Source: Paludibacteraceae bacterium (GTDB taxonomy: Bacteria > Bacteroidota > Bacteroidia > Bacteroidales > Paludibacteraceae). From it: a stretch of 64,000 nucleotides of DNA. A model generated the notes under the pieces. That model was given only the letters and a program-made list of their open reading frames with translations. It made no database searches and had not been told where the DNA came from. The stretch covers positions 1-64,000 of the forward strand of contig JAKSNJ010000004.1 in assembly GCA_024399965.1 (NCBI GenBank), written 5' to 3'. Below are positions 27,514 through 35,428 of the stretch, one piece after another (position 1 is the first letter of the stretch; each line of letters begins with the position of its first letter). A program made the position numbers and the translations under genes.

Positions 27514-30189
27514 ATGAAAAAACGTCTATTATTAGCACTCACGATACTTGCTACCATGGCTTGCCAACAAGCCATGGCGCAAGCATCTACCGAGGGGCGG
27601 GACTTTTGGGTAAGTTCCACCATTGTCTGCTCACCGGATAAAGCGACTGCCACTCCTTATATTGCCGTATCTGCGAAAACGGCTTGTACGGTCAAGATTA
27701 CCAACCCGCGTGGTAGCGTCAATATCACACAAAACGTGACTGCAGGTTCATGGACCACCTTCACTCCCACTCTTGCGGAGTGGTATCCTATCAACATTAG
27801 CAATGCCGATGATGTCTCTTCTCTTGCAGATACTAAGAAAGACTACGGTTTGCACATTACCGCTACAGAAGATATTTCGGTCTATGTCATACTGAGTTCG
27901 AAGCACTCTATGGACGCCAGTAACATCCTGCCTACCACGGCCTTACAATCGGAATATTACATGCAGGATTTCTTGCCGGCTTGTAAAGATGGGTTTAGCA
28001 ATACCGTTTCTATGGCTACCATTCTGGCTTTGGAAGATAATACACAAGTGGATATTACACCGCGTGGCAACACGTATGGTAAAAACAACAACGGAACAAC
28101 CTTTACCATTACGTTGAAACAAGGTGAAATCTACTACCTGATGTCTTCTGCACAGCAGCAACTCACCGGAACACATATCAAGGCCAAGAATGGCAAGAAA
28201 ATTGCTGTCTTCAATGGCGTTCCTTTGACCAACCTCCCAACTGGTATTGCGGCTCGTGACTGCCTGTTTGAACAAGCTATGCCCGTCGATTATTGGGGAA
28301 ATCAGTTCGTTGTAACTCGTTCTTTGGAAAAAGACGGTAACTATATTGGCATTACGGCTATCGAAGATGGTACTATTGTCTATATCAATGGTTATCAACA
28401 TACTATCTTGGACGCAGGACAAACGTACTACCTCCTGTTGCAAGGACCTAACGACCCACGTTCAAGCAAACCGGGTACCAATCCTATTGACTTGAATGAT
28501 GTCTTCACCATGGACGCTATTTACATTGAGACATCTTGTCCTTGTGCCGTCTATAGTTATGATACCGGTAACTCGTTTGCTGGAAAGGCAGGTACTGAAA
28601 TCCTGAACGGAGCAGGTGACCCTTCTTCGGTGTGGATTTCACCGTTGCAGCAGCGTATTGGCGAAATCACCTTTGGCGCGTGCTACACAAATCAAACACG
28701 TAAACACTCGCTGAACGTAGTTACTGCCACAGCTACTTGTCAGGATACCAAATTATATGGACATGTCGGTACAGTACGCAACGACCTTTCTCCACGGTTA
28801 GTGTGGACCCCCGTACCGGGTAAAACAGACTACTCCTATGCTCGTCTGGTCATTGGAGATAATCAGGAACAGATGTCCGTTTATACGCTGGAAAACCGTA
28901 TGGGATTTATTGCCCACATTTATGGTAACGGTGAGGACGAATCGTATGCTTATTCGTGCGGTTCATCGGCTGTTAAACGTGGTATCAACATTGAGGGATT
29001 CACCTTTACCGACGGACTGCGTGGAGAGGACCATTTCTGCATCAATACCCCTCTTGAGTTCGATGCACAGGTTGGTACGGACATTATTGACAAGGTCGAT
29101 TGGGACTTTGGTGACGGTATTACCGAGTACAATAGCACCCCGCAGGTTACTCACCAATACGAGACCAAGGGTTGGTACGATGTTTCCGCCAATGTCTATG
29201 CCCACAAGGATTGTCCCGAAACCGTCTATCCTGCCGAATTGGTACGTTTCTCTTTCTATGTGGACAAGGCCGAGGTTATCAAGCACGAGACATCAAAATG
29301 TATTCCTTGGGATGACCCGCTTGCCACAGACACCATCACGGATACGTTGCGGTATGACTGTGACTCCATCGTCATCACCAGCACTTTTGTACGGCGTATG
29401 TCCAAGCCCACCGAGGTCAATGAGCAGGGCAAAGATTCCTTCTTGCTACACGGCACATGGATTTATGAATCAGGCGATTACACCTATACGTTCTCCAATA
29501 GTCAGAACTGCGACAGTGTTGTCACTTACCACGTCAAAATCGTACATTGCTTGGAGATTCAGGTGCCCACCGACGTCAATCCTGAGTGCGACGGGCAAAC
29601 ATCTATCATGATTCCGTTCTCCTATACCAAGGGCGAGATTGACCACGCTTCCTTCATCACCGTTGTAGATGGACGCGAACGCGCCTTCGAACTCACCGTT
29701 AGTTCCGACAATACCTATTTCTTGCTCGATGTCAGCGAGTTCGTGCCGGGCACGGTCATCGGTCGTATCGAAGCGTACGATGCCATCTGTGAACAGACGC
29801 TCACCTTCCCCATCACCGTCTTTGTGCGCCTGCCCAATTCTATCTTGCACCAGAAATACGACAACGTCGTCGGTGTCACCTTGGAGGCCATTGAGAAATA
29901 CGGCATACAGGGCTACCAATGGTACTTGGACGGACAACTGCAAGACAGCCAAACCACGTCCATCTATTATCAGGATTTGGGCTTTGCGCAAGGTCAATCC
30001 ATGGAGGTAATGGTACTCCTGCCTAACGGCAAATGGATTCAGTCCTGCAAACTCAATCTTGTGGCACAGAGCGAGCAAAGCAACCCCTTCCGTTCCGATG
30101 AACAGGCTCAAAAAGTGATTCAGCGCGGAAATATCTATATCCAATTGGACGGACATCTATACAATACTTTAGGTGAACAAGTGAAATAA
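27514..30189 (+). CDS. Secreted IgGFc-binding-like/PKD protein (paralog 2)
   Basis: The 891-residue protein has a signal peptide (to about residue 23), the family opening STEGRDFWVSSTIVC, and conserved landmarks GLHITATEDISVYVILSSKH, DYWGNQFVVTRS and SSVWISPLQQRIGEITFG. The PKD-like domain shows VDWDFGDGITEYN ... QYETKGWYDVSANV. The last ~260 residues are almost identical to those of paralog 3 because of a 702-bp DNA identity. It does not end in a full T9SS domain but in GNIYIQLDGHLYNTLGEQVK, the short shared C-terminal motif. Gaps to its neighbours are 8 and 4 bp, so it is in the same operon. Confidence 0.8.
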   Translation: MKKRLLLALTILATMACQQAMAQASTEGRDFWVSSTIVCSPDKATATPYIAVSAKTACTVKITNPRGSVNITQNVTAGSWTTFTPTLAEWYPINISNADDVSSLADTKKDYGLHITATEDISVYVILSSKHSMDASNILPTTALQSEYYMQDFLPACKDGFSNTVSMATILALEDNTQVDITPRGNTYGKNNNGTTFTITLKQGEIYYLMSSAQQQLTGTHIKAKNGKKIAVFNGVPLTNLPTGIAARDCLFEQAMPVDYWGNQFVVTRSLEKDGNYIGITAIEDGTIVYINGYQHTILDAGQTYYLLLQGPNDPRSSKPGTNPIDLNDVFTMDAIYIETSCPCAVYSYDTGNSFAGKAGTEILNGAGDPSSVWISPLQQRIGEITFGACYTNQTRKHSLNVVTATATCQDTKLYGHVGTVRNDLSPRLVWTPVPGKTDYSYARLVIGDNQEQMSVYTLENRMGFIAHIYGNGEDESYAYSCGSSAVKRGINIEGFTFTDGLRGEDHFCINTPLEFDAQVGTDIIDKVDWDFGDGITEYNSTPQVTHQYETKGWYDVSANVYAHKDCPETVYPAELVRFSFYVDKAEVIKHETSKCIPWDDPLATDTITDTLRYDCDSIVITSTFVRRMSKPTEVNEQGKDSFLLHGTWIYESGDYTYTFSNSQNCDSVVTYHVKIVHCLEIQVPTDVNPECDGQTSIMIPFSYTKGEIDHASFITVVDGRERAFELTVSSDNTYFLLDVSEFVPGTVIGRIEAYDAICEQTLTFPITVFVRLPNSILHQKYDNVVGVTLEAIEKYGIQGYQWYLDGQLQDSQTTSIYYQDLGFAQGQSMEVMVLLPNGKWIQSCKLNLVAQSEQSNPFRSDEQAQKVIQRGNIYIQLDGHLYNTLGEQVK
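29406..30107 (+). repeat. Copy 1 of a 702-bp near-perfect direct repeat (3' ends of paralogs 2 and 3)
   Basis: Matches 32089-32790 at a constant offset of 2683 bp; no difference was noticed by eye within the block. Beyond 30107 a single T/A change appears at 30108 and several synonymous changes near the stop codon. Upstream of 29406 the genes are clearly diverged. Confidence 0.9.
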
Positions 30190-30193
30190 ATAT

Positions 30194-32872
30194 ATGCGAT
30201 TCAAAAAGCTTTGGTTAGTTGCACTATTGAGTGCGCAAATTGGATTAATCTTGGCCCAAACGCCTTCTACGCAAGGCAAAGATTTCTGGGTAACTTTCCT
30301 CCGAACGGCAGACGACACGCCCGAAGAGTTGCGCTTGACGTTCTCTGCAACGCAAGCTACGACAGTCACGGTAAGCAACCCTACGGCCAATTTTGTCATG
30401 CAAATTAACTTGGCAGCAGGGTCTGCACAGGAATTAAAGATACCCACTAACGTTTGGTCTGCCTGCTATAGTTCGTCAAATGAGACTCCCACCTACACGG
30501 CGCTGCATGTCACTTCTACGAACGATATATCTCTCTTTGCAGGTAACTACCGCGAAAAGTCTTTTGATGCCACCAACGTGCTGCCAACGGCGTCCCTCTT
30601 GGATGATTATCTCATTCAGGCGTACCATCCCTCTGACCACGAGGGAAAGCCACAGGGCTCGCACTTTGCTATCGTGGCGGTAGAGGACAACACCGTTGTC
30701 GATTACTACCTCACAGCCACCACCTCTGGTGGCAAGACAGGGCACCAAACGGTCACCCTCAAAGAAGGACAGGTCTATTATGTGTGGACAGGTCTCAAAG
30801 ACGGTGACAAGGCAGACCTGAGTGGTACGCGCGTAACGGCACGTGACCACAAACCCATCGCCGTCTTCCAAGGTTGTCCGCATACCAACCTGCCCGACTC
30901 CGTCCGTGACCGTGACCACATCATTTCACAAGCTATGCCTCTCGCTTATTGGGGCAACGAGTTCGCTATCACGGCTTCCAAGCACCACCGTCGTGACCGC
31001 GTAGCCGTCATGGCCATCAACGATGGCACGGAGGTTTATATCAATTCCAAGGACGGTGAACCCATGCTCGTACACACCTTTGATTTCTCCAAAGAGCCCA
31101 AGCAGTATTGGGAATTTGAGATAGGTGAGGCACTTGCTTATTGTGCCGATAAAGTGGGTGAGTCGCGTTATTCAGGCGAACTGCCTTTGCCGCTTGTCGT
31201 GGACTCATCGTGCTACCTCACCACTTCTTGTCCGGCCGGTGTCCATCTGTTTATGGTGTCCAACCGCTACGACAACGTCACCCCCAAGGTCAGTTCCGAC
31301 ACCTTGGTCAGCGACCCGGCCATGCTGTGGGTCAGTCCTATTGAGCAGGTCATCACGGACATCACTTTCTCCACCTACCACACCTCATTGGCTAAGTTGC
31401 ACTATGTCAACATCATCACTTCGGCGGCCAACGTGCCCTCTATGCAACTGACTACCAACAACATGCCGGTCACCAACATTGCTTCTTATTTCCACCCTAT
31501 CATGGGTAATCCGGATTATTGTTTCGCACGTATCCAACTCGAAGACCAAATCCTCACCACTGCTTGCAACTACCATCTGAGTGGCGATATGGGCTTCCTC
31601 GCACACGTGTACGGCTATGGTGAACGTGAGTCTTATGCCTACTCCTGCGGTTCATCTACGGTCAGCCGCAGCATTATGCTCAACGGCACACCTATCAGCA
31701 TTGACAGCGTGGCTGCCAACCATTTCTGCGCAGGGGACACCATTGAAATCAAACTCAATATCGGGCACAACACCTACCAAAAAGTGACCTACGACTACGG
31801 CGACGGTACTTCGGATATCCTTGCTTCCAATGTTGCCAAACACGTGTACGAGACACGCGGCTGGTACGATATGATGGTCACCGCCACCTATATTAACACG
31901 TGTACGCGCATGGAGAATAGTGAGCACTTGCGTGTTTCCTTCTATGTCGCCAAGCCCGACACTATCTTCCGTGACTCCTCTTATTGCGAACCGTACGATT
32001 ATACGGGCGAACTCATTTCGTCGGATACCGTTACTTACGATTGCGACTCTGTTACCGTCTTTACCATTCACCATCGTTTGGCATCTGTGCCCACCGAGGT
32101 CAATGAGCAGGGCAAAGATTCCTTCTTGCTACACGGCACATGGATTTATGAATCAGGCGATTACACCTATACGTTCTCCAATAGTCAGAACTGCGACAGT
32201 GTTGTCACTTACCACGTCAAAATCGTACATTGCTTGGAGATTCAGGTGCCCACCGACGTCAATCCTGAGTGCGACGGGCAAACATCTATCATGATTCCGT
32301 TCTCCTATACCAAGGGCGAGATTGACCACGCTTCCTTCATCACCGTTGTAGATGGACGCGAACGCGCCTTCGAACTCACCGTTAGTTCCGACAATACCTA
32401 TTTCTTGCTCGATGTCAGCGAGTTCGTGCCGGGCACGGTCATCGGTCGTATCGAAGCGTACGATGCCATCTGTGAACAGACGCTCACCTTCCCCATCACC
32501 GTCTTTGTGCGCCTGCCCAATTCTATCTTGCACCAGAAATACGACAACGTCGTCGGTGTCACCTTGGAGGCCATTGAGAAATACGGCATACAGGGCTACC
32601 AATGGTACTTGGACGGACAACTGCAAGACAGCCAAACCACGTCCATCTATTATCAGGATTTGGGCTTTGCGCAAGGTCAATCCATGGAGGTAATGGTACT
32701 CCTGCCTAACGGCAAATGGATTCAGTCCTGCAAACTCAATCTTGTGGCACAGAGCGAGCAAAGCAACCCCTTCCGTTCCGATGAACAGGCACAAAAAGTG
32801 ATTCAGCGCGGAAATATCTATATCCAGTTGGACGGACATTTGTACAACACCTTAGGTGAGCAAGTGGATTAA
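30194..32872 (+). CDS. Secreted IgGFc-binding-like/PKD protein (paralog 3)
   Basis: The 892-residue protein has a signal peptide (LWLVALLSAQIGLILAQ), then TQGKDFWVTFLRTADD. It is closer to paralog 1 in the N-terminal half (NDISLFAGNYREKSFDATNV, CPHTNLPDSVRDRDHIISQA, YWGNEFAITASKHHRRDR). It has a PKD-like domain (VTYDYGDGTSDI ... VYETRGWYDMMV) and shares its last ~260 residues with paralog 2. The C-terminus GNIYIQLDGHLYNTLGEQVD differs from paralog 2 only at the last residue. Its stop overlaps the PAP2 start (GTG) by 17 bp. The mosaic pattern, an N-terminus like paralog 1 and a C-terminus like paralog 2, indicates recombination among the three genes. Confidence 0.8.
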   Translation: MRFKKLWLVALLSAQIGLILAQTPSTQGKDFWVTFLRTADDTPEELRLTFSATQATTVTVSNPTANFVMQINLAAGSAQELKIPTNVWSACYSSSNETPTYTALHVTSTNDISLFAGNYREKSFDATNVLPTASLLDDYLIQAYHPSDHEGKPQGSHFAIVAVEDNTVVDYYLTATTSGGKTGHQTVTLKEGQVYYVWTGLKDGDKADLSGTRVTARDHKPIAVFQGCPHTNLPDSVRDRDHIISQAMPLAYWGNEFAITASKHHRRDRVAVMAINDGTEVYINSKDGEPMLVHTFDFSKEPKQYWEFEIGEALAYCADKVGESRYSGELPLPLVVDSSCYLTTSCPAGVHLFMVSNRYDNVTPKVSSDTLVSDPAMLWVSPIEQVITDITFSTYHTSLAKLHYVNIITSAANVPSMQLTTNNMPVTNIASYFHPIMGNPDYCFARIQLEDQILTTACNYHLSGDMGFLAHVYGYGERESYAYSCGSSTVSRSIMLNGTPISIDSVAANHFCAGDTIEIKLNIGHNTYQKVTYDYGDGTSDILASNVAKHVYETRGWYDMMVTATYINTCTRMENSEHLRVSFYVAKPDTIFRDSSYCEPYDYTGELISSDTVTYDCDSVTVFTIHHRLASVPTEVNEQGKDSFLLHGTWIYESGDYTYTFSNSQNCDSVVTYHVKIVHCLEIQVPTDVNPECDGQTSIMIPFSYTKGEIDHASFITVVDGRERAFELTVSSDNTYFLLDVSEFVPGTVIGRIEAYDAICEQTLTFPITVFVRLPNSILHQKYDNVVGVTLEAIEKYGIQGYQWYLDGQLQDSQTTSIYYQDLGFAQGQSMEVMVLLPNGKWIQSCKLNLVAQSEQSNPFRSDEQAQKVIQRGNIYIQLDGHLYNTLGEQVD
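32089..32790 (+). repeat. Copy 2 of the 702-bp near-perfect direct repeat
   Basis: Partner of 29406-30107. Recombination between the copies would remove 2683 bp and leave one in-frame hybrid gene. Confidence 0.9.
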
Positions 32873-33680
32873 CCATAGTAAAACTTTTCTAATTCTGGGT
32901 CTGATGTTCTGCATCGGACTCGGAATTTGTATAGCCCTCTGCAACAAAATAGACATGCACCTGTGGCTCAACGGCACGCACACCGCTGCAGGCGATTTTT
33001 TCTTCCGTTATTACACCGTAGTCGGCGAATGGGTACCATACGTCATTGTTGCCTTTTTGCTGTTCTACAAGGCCGGCTGGGCTTCGTTCTTGCTGGCAGA
33101 TGTCGCCCTTAGCGGACTGATTGGGCAGGGATTGAAGCACCTCTTTGATACCGACCGCCCGCTTACCTACTTTGCCAACCATGCGCCGGACATTCAACTC
33201 CAACTCGTCGAGGGGGTGCGTATGAGTCGTTTTTACTCCTTCCCCAGCGGTCACACCATCACCTTTTTTGCCCTCTTCCTGACCTTAACCGTTTTGCTCT
33301 GCGAGATTTTGCCATGCAACAAACTGCTCCGCAAAATTAAGTCCCTTTCAAACACGGGTTTTTCCCGACGGCGAACCGACGGCGAACCGACGGCAAACCG
33401 ACAGTCGACCGACAGTCGACCGACAGTCGACCGACAGTCGAAGCATACGTTAAGCATCGGTTATATAATCCTTATTAACCTCTTTTGCTTCCTTTTGGCG
33501 GTCTTAGGTGCCTACTCGCGCATCTACCTCAATCAGCATTTTGCCGAAGACATATTCGGTGGAGCGATTATCGGCATACTTACCACCGTCGCCCTGTTAT
33601 TGGCCGTGCCCAAGTTGGAGCACACTGCTTTCTGGAATTGGAACATTCACAAATGCCACAGGAATGACGCCAACCGTTGA
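32856..33680 (+). CDS. PAP2-family membrane phosphatase
   Basis: The 274-residue integral membrane protein has the three PAP2 signatures: KHLFDTDRP, YSFPSGHT and SRIYLNQHFAED (the Ser-His-Asp/His catalytic set). Members dephosphorylate undecaprenyl pyrophosphate, lipid A or phosphatidate; the substrate here is unknown. The start is a GTG at 32856 overlapping the upstream gene; no ATG precedes the first membrane helix. Between two membrane helices lies a 26-residue polar insertion (SRRRTDGEPTANRQSTDSRP onward) encoded by seven 11-bp repeats at 33365-33441. Catalytic motifs flank it and are intact, so activity is probably kept. Confidence 0.88.
   Translation: MSKWINHSKTFLILGLMFCIGLGICIALCNKIDMHLWLNGTHTAAGDFFFRYYTVVGEWVPYVIVAFLLFYKAGWASFLLADVALSGLIGQGLKHLFDTDRPLTYFANHAPDIQLQLVEGVRMSRFYSFPSGHTITFFALFLTLTVLLCEILPCNKLLRKIKSLSNTGFSRRRTDGEPTANRQSTDSRPTVDRQSKHTLSIGYIILINLFCFLLAVLGAYSRIYLNQHFAEDIFGGAIIGILTTVALLLAVPKLEHTAFWNWNIHKCHRNDANR
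33365..33441. repeat. Seven 11-bp tandem repeats inside the PAP2 gene
   Basis: Units CCGACGGCGAA twice, CCGACGGCAAA once, CCGACAGTCGA four times, then AGCATA. It is nearly the same tract as in dapA (12159-12224), including the flanking bases on both sides. No stop codon occurs in any frame. 77 bp is not a multiple of three, so the host gene's frame depends on the exact copy number and flanks. Confidence 0.95.
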
Positions 33681-34329
33681 ATATCTGGAGCAGAAGTTCG
33701 ATTACTACAATCAACTATGTTTTGAGGGGCAGTTAATCAGACCGCCCTTTCGTTTGACACGTAATGTCAAGACGCTCGGAGCAACGCGCTTTCACACGCG
33801 GTACCATTTGTTTAAGGGACGGCAGTATTACGACCTCAGCATCGAAATCACCACGCGCTACGATTTTCCCGAAGATAAATTGATTGAGATTTTGGTGCAT
33901 GAGATGATTCATTACTACATCTTGTCCCATAATTGGACCGACAACACGGCACACGGCCAACTCTTCACGGCCAAGATGAAGGAACTCAATAGCCGCTTTG
34001 GACTGCACATTACCAAGCAATACCGGCCGGACGACAACGAACTGATTCACCGGACAGGCAAATGGCGCACCATCTGTATTCTCGAGTTTACGGACGGCAA
34101 ACGAGGGGTGATGATTCCTCCGCAGAAGTACCTGTCACGGGCTGGAAAGATGGTAGAGCAGATGGAGCAAGATGACCGACTGCACATTGCAGCAGTTCGG
34201 TGGTACACCACCAATCGGGAAATCTTCCGCAAGTTCACGCCTTGCCGTACGCGGCTGCATTGGGCACTGGTGGACCCTACCCGACTGAACGACTACCTCA
34301 CCGACGCCAAACCAATACAAATACCATAA
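33664..34329 (+). CDS. SprT-like zinc metalloprotease-domain protein
   Basis: The start at 33664 (MTPTVEYLEQKFDYYNQLCF) is chosen because residues encoded upstream of it overlap the PAP2 gene and look non-natural. The 221-residue protein carries the HExxH zinc site in LVHEMIHYYILSHNW and a third ligand region in TAHGQLFTAKMKELNSRFGL, as in SprT/Spartan proteases. The preceding YDLSIEITTRYDFPEDKLIE is also typical. SprT-like proteins may act on DNA-protein crosslinks; this is not established for the bacterial branch. It overlaps PAP2 by 17 bp, so they are co-transcribed. Confidence 0.82.
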   Translation: MTPTVEYLEQKFDYYNQLCFEGQLIRPPFRLTRNVKTLGATRFHTRYHLFKGRQYYDLSIEITTRYDFPEDKLIEILVHEMIHYYILSHNWTDNTAHGQLFTAKMKELNSRFGLHITKQYRPDDNELIHRTGKWRTICILEFTDGKRGVMIPPQKYLSRAGKMVEQMEQDDRLHIAAVRWYTTNREIFRKFTPCRTRLHWALVDPTRLNDYLTDAKPIQIP

Positions 34330-34380
34330 ACGAGCATAACCATCAAAAAACTACTACCTTATATTGCCATTGTCTTGTCG

Positions 34381-35247
34381 ATGATTATCTGGTCGGCATC
34401 GGGCATTGCCGTCAAGAGCGCGCTGTCTTCATTTAGTCCGCTAACGCTCATTGTCGTCCGTTTTGCCTTGTCCGTGCTGTTCATGTTCATCATCGGAATG
34501 GTAGCTCGGCGCAGCACCTTGTTCTGCTTGCAGAAGGCAGATAGACAAGACTTACCTCTTTTCTTCCTTGCAGGGCTGTTTCAGCCGTTCCTTTACTACT
34601 TGGCAGAGACTTACACCTATGATTTGATTTCCACGCCCACTATTGCAGAAACGCTGCTGTCTGTGGCACCTGTACTGGCACCATTGTTCGGGTGGTTGTT
34701 CCTTCGCGAACAGGTCACTCCGCGTATGCTCATAGGTATCTTGGTTTCCACTGTCGGCGTAGCTATTTTGGTGTTGGTCGGCACGGAGACGTTTGCCATC
34801 GGTAACCCGTGGGGAATATTGTTGGCGATTGTGGCAGTTATGTTTGCGCTGAGCGCCAATGTAATGTTGCGTCGCATTCCGGAGAAGTATAATCCACTGA
34901 CCATTATTTTCTATACACAAATTGTCTCTTTTGTGCTTTTTTGCGGCCTGTGGACATTTACGGATATGCGGTCAGAAACAGTACATGCTATTGCGCAAGG
35001 AATTGTGACGGAGTGGCAGTCGCTGGCATATTTGGCGGTTATGTCCTCGGCGGTTGCCTTTATGTTGTATTGTTACGGAGTCCGTATTGTGGGAGTTGTG
35101 AAAGCCAACGTATTTAATAATATCCGTCCAGTTTTCACGGCATTGATTATGTTGTTGGGCTTTTCCGAGCAATTACCTTGGACCAAGTGGCTGGGCATCA
35201 CCATCATCATTTCCGGCTTATTCCTCTGCCACAAAAACACCGACTGA
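34381..35247 (+). CDS. EamA/DMT-family transporter
   Basis: The protein is made of ten hydrophobic segments in two EamA repeats (MIIWSASGIAVKSALSSFSP, LLSVAPVLAPLFGWLFLREQ, AYLAVMSSAVAFMLYCYGVR, NNIRPVFTALIMLLGFSEQL). These transporters move small metabolites across the inner membrane; substrate unknown. No canonical start precedes the first helix: ATG 34381 or TTG 34375 would begin inside it. The in-frame sequence back to the SprT stop reads ITIKKLLPYIAIVLS from an ATA codon at 34336, which would give the normal N-terminus and 303 residues. A non-AUG start or a mutated start codon is therefore possible. Last gene before the AT-rich island. Confidence 0.85.
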   Translation: MIIWSASGIAVKSALSSFSPLTLIVVRFALSVLFMFIIGMVARRSTLFCLQKADRQDLPLFFLAGLFQPFLYYLAETYTYDLISTPTIAETLLSVAPVLAPLFGWLFLREQVTPRMLIGILVSTVGVAILVLVGTETFAIGNPWGILLAIVAVMFALSANVMLRRIPEKYNPLTIIFYTQIVSFVLFCGLWTFTDMRSETVHAIAQGIVTEWQSLAYLAVMSSAVAFMLYCYGVRIVGVVKANVFNNIRPVFTALIMLLGFSEQLPWTKWLGITIIISGLFLCHKNTD

Positions 35248-35293
35248 AACACCACAAAAATTATCAACAAAACACCGCAAAAACTATCAATAA

Positions 35294-35325
35294 TTTGCAT
35301 ATATCATTTATTTTTAGTACCTTTG
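35294..35325 (+). promoter_or_regulatory. Promoter of the AT-rich island
   Basis: TTTGCATATAT with -33 TTTG at 35294-35297 and -7 TACCTTTG at 35318-35325, spaced 20 bp. It gives a leader of about 85 nt before the giant gene. Confidence 0.85.
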
Positions 35326-35363
35326 CAGCAGATTCCAATAAGAAATCTAAATTAATGTTCCTT

Positions 35364-35428
35364 GGATGTCTATTTTAAGACATCGACGGAGCGAGGTTTA
35401 ACTCCTTAATTATCATCTATGGATGATA
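35364..35428 (+). promoter_or_regulatory. Structured leader of the giant glycan gene
   Basis: Two perfect hairpins: GATGTCT/AGACATC (35365-35384) and TATCATC/GATGATA (35411-35428), the latter with the ATG (35419-35421) in its four-base loop. Between them, ATCGACGGAGCGAG (35382-35395) resembles ATCGACAGAGTGAG downstream of the island (41880-41893) with the same 14-base distance from an upstream GGAT. Confidence 0.5.

Noticed and set aside
32856..32872. Frameshift between paralog 3 and the PAP2 gene
   Set aside because: The 17-bp overlap with a GTG start gives two complete proteins; both ends match their families, so it is a normal coupled overlap.
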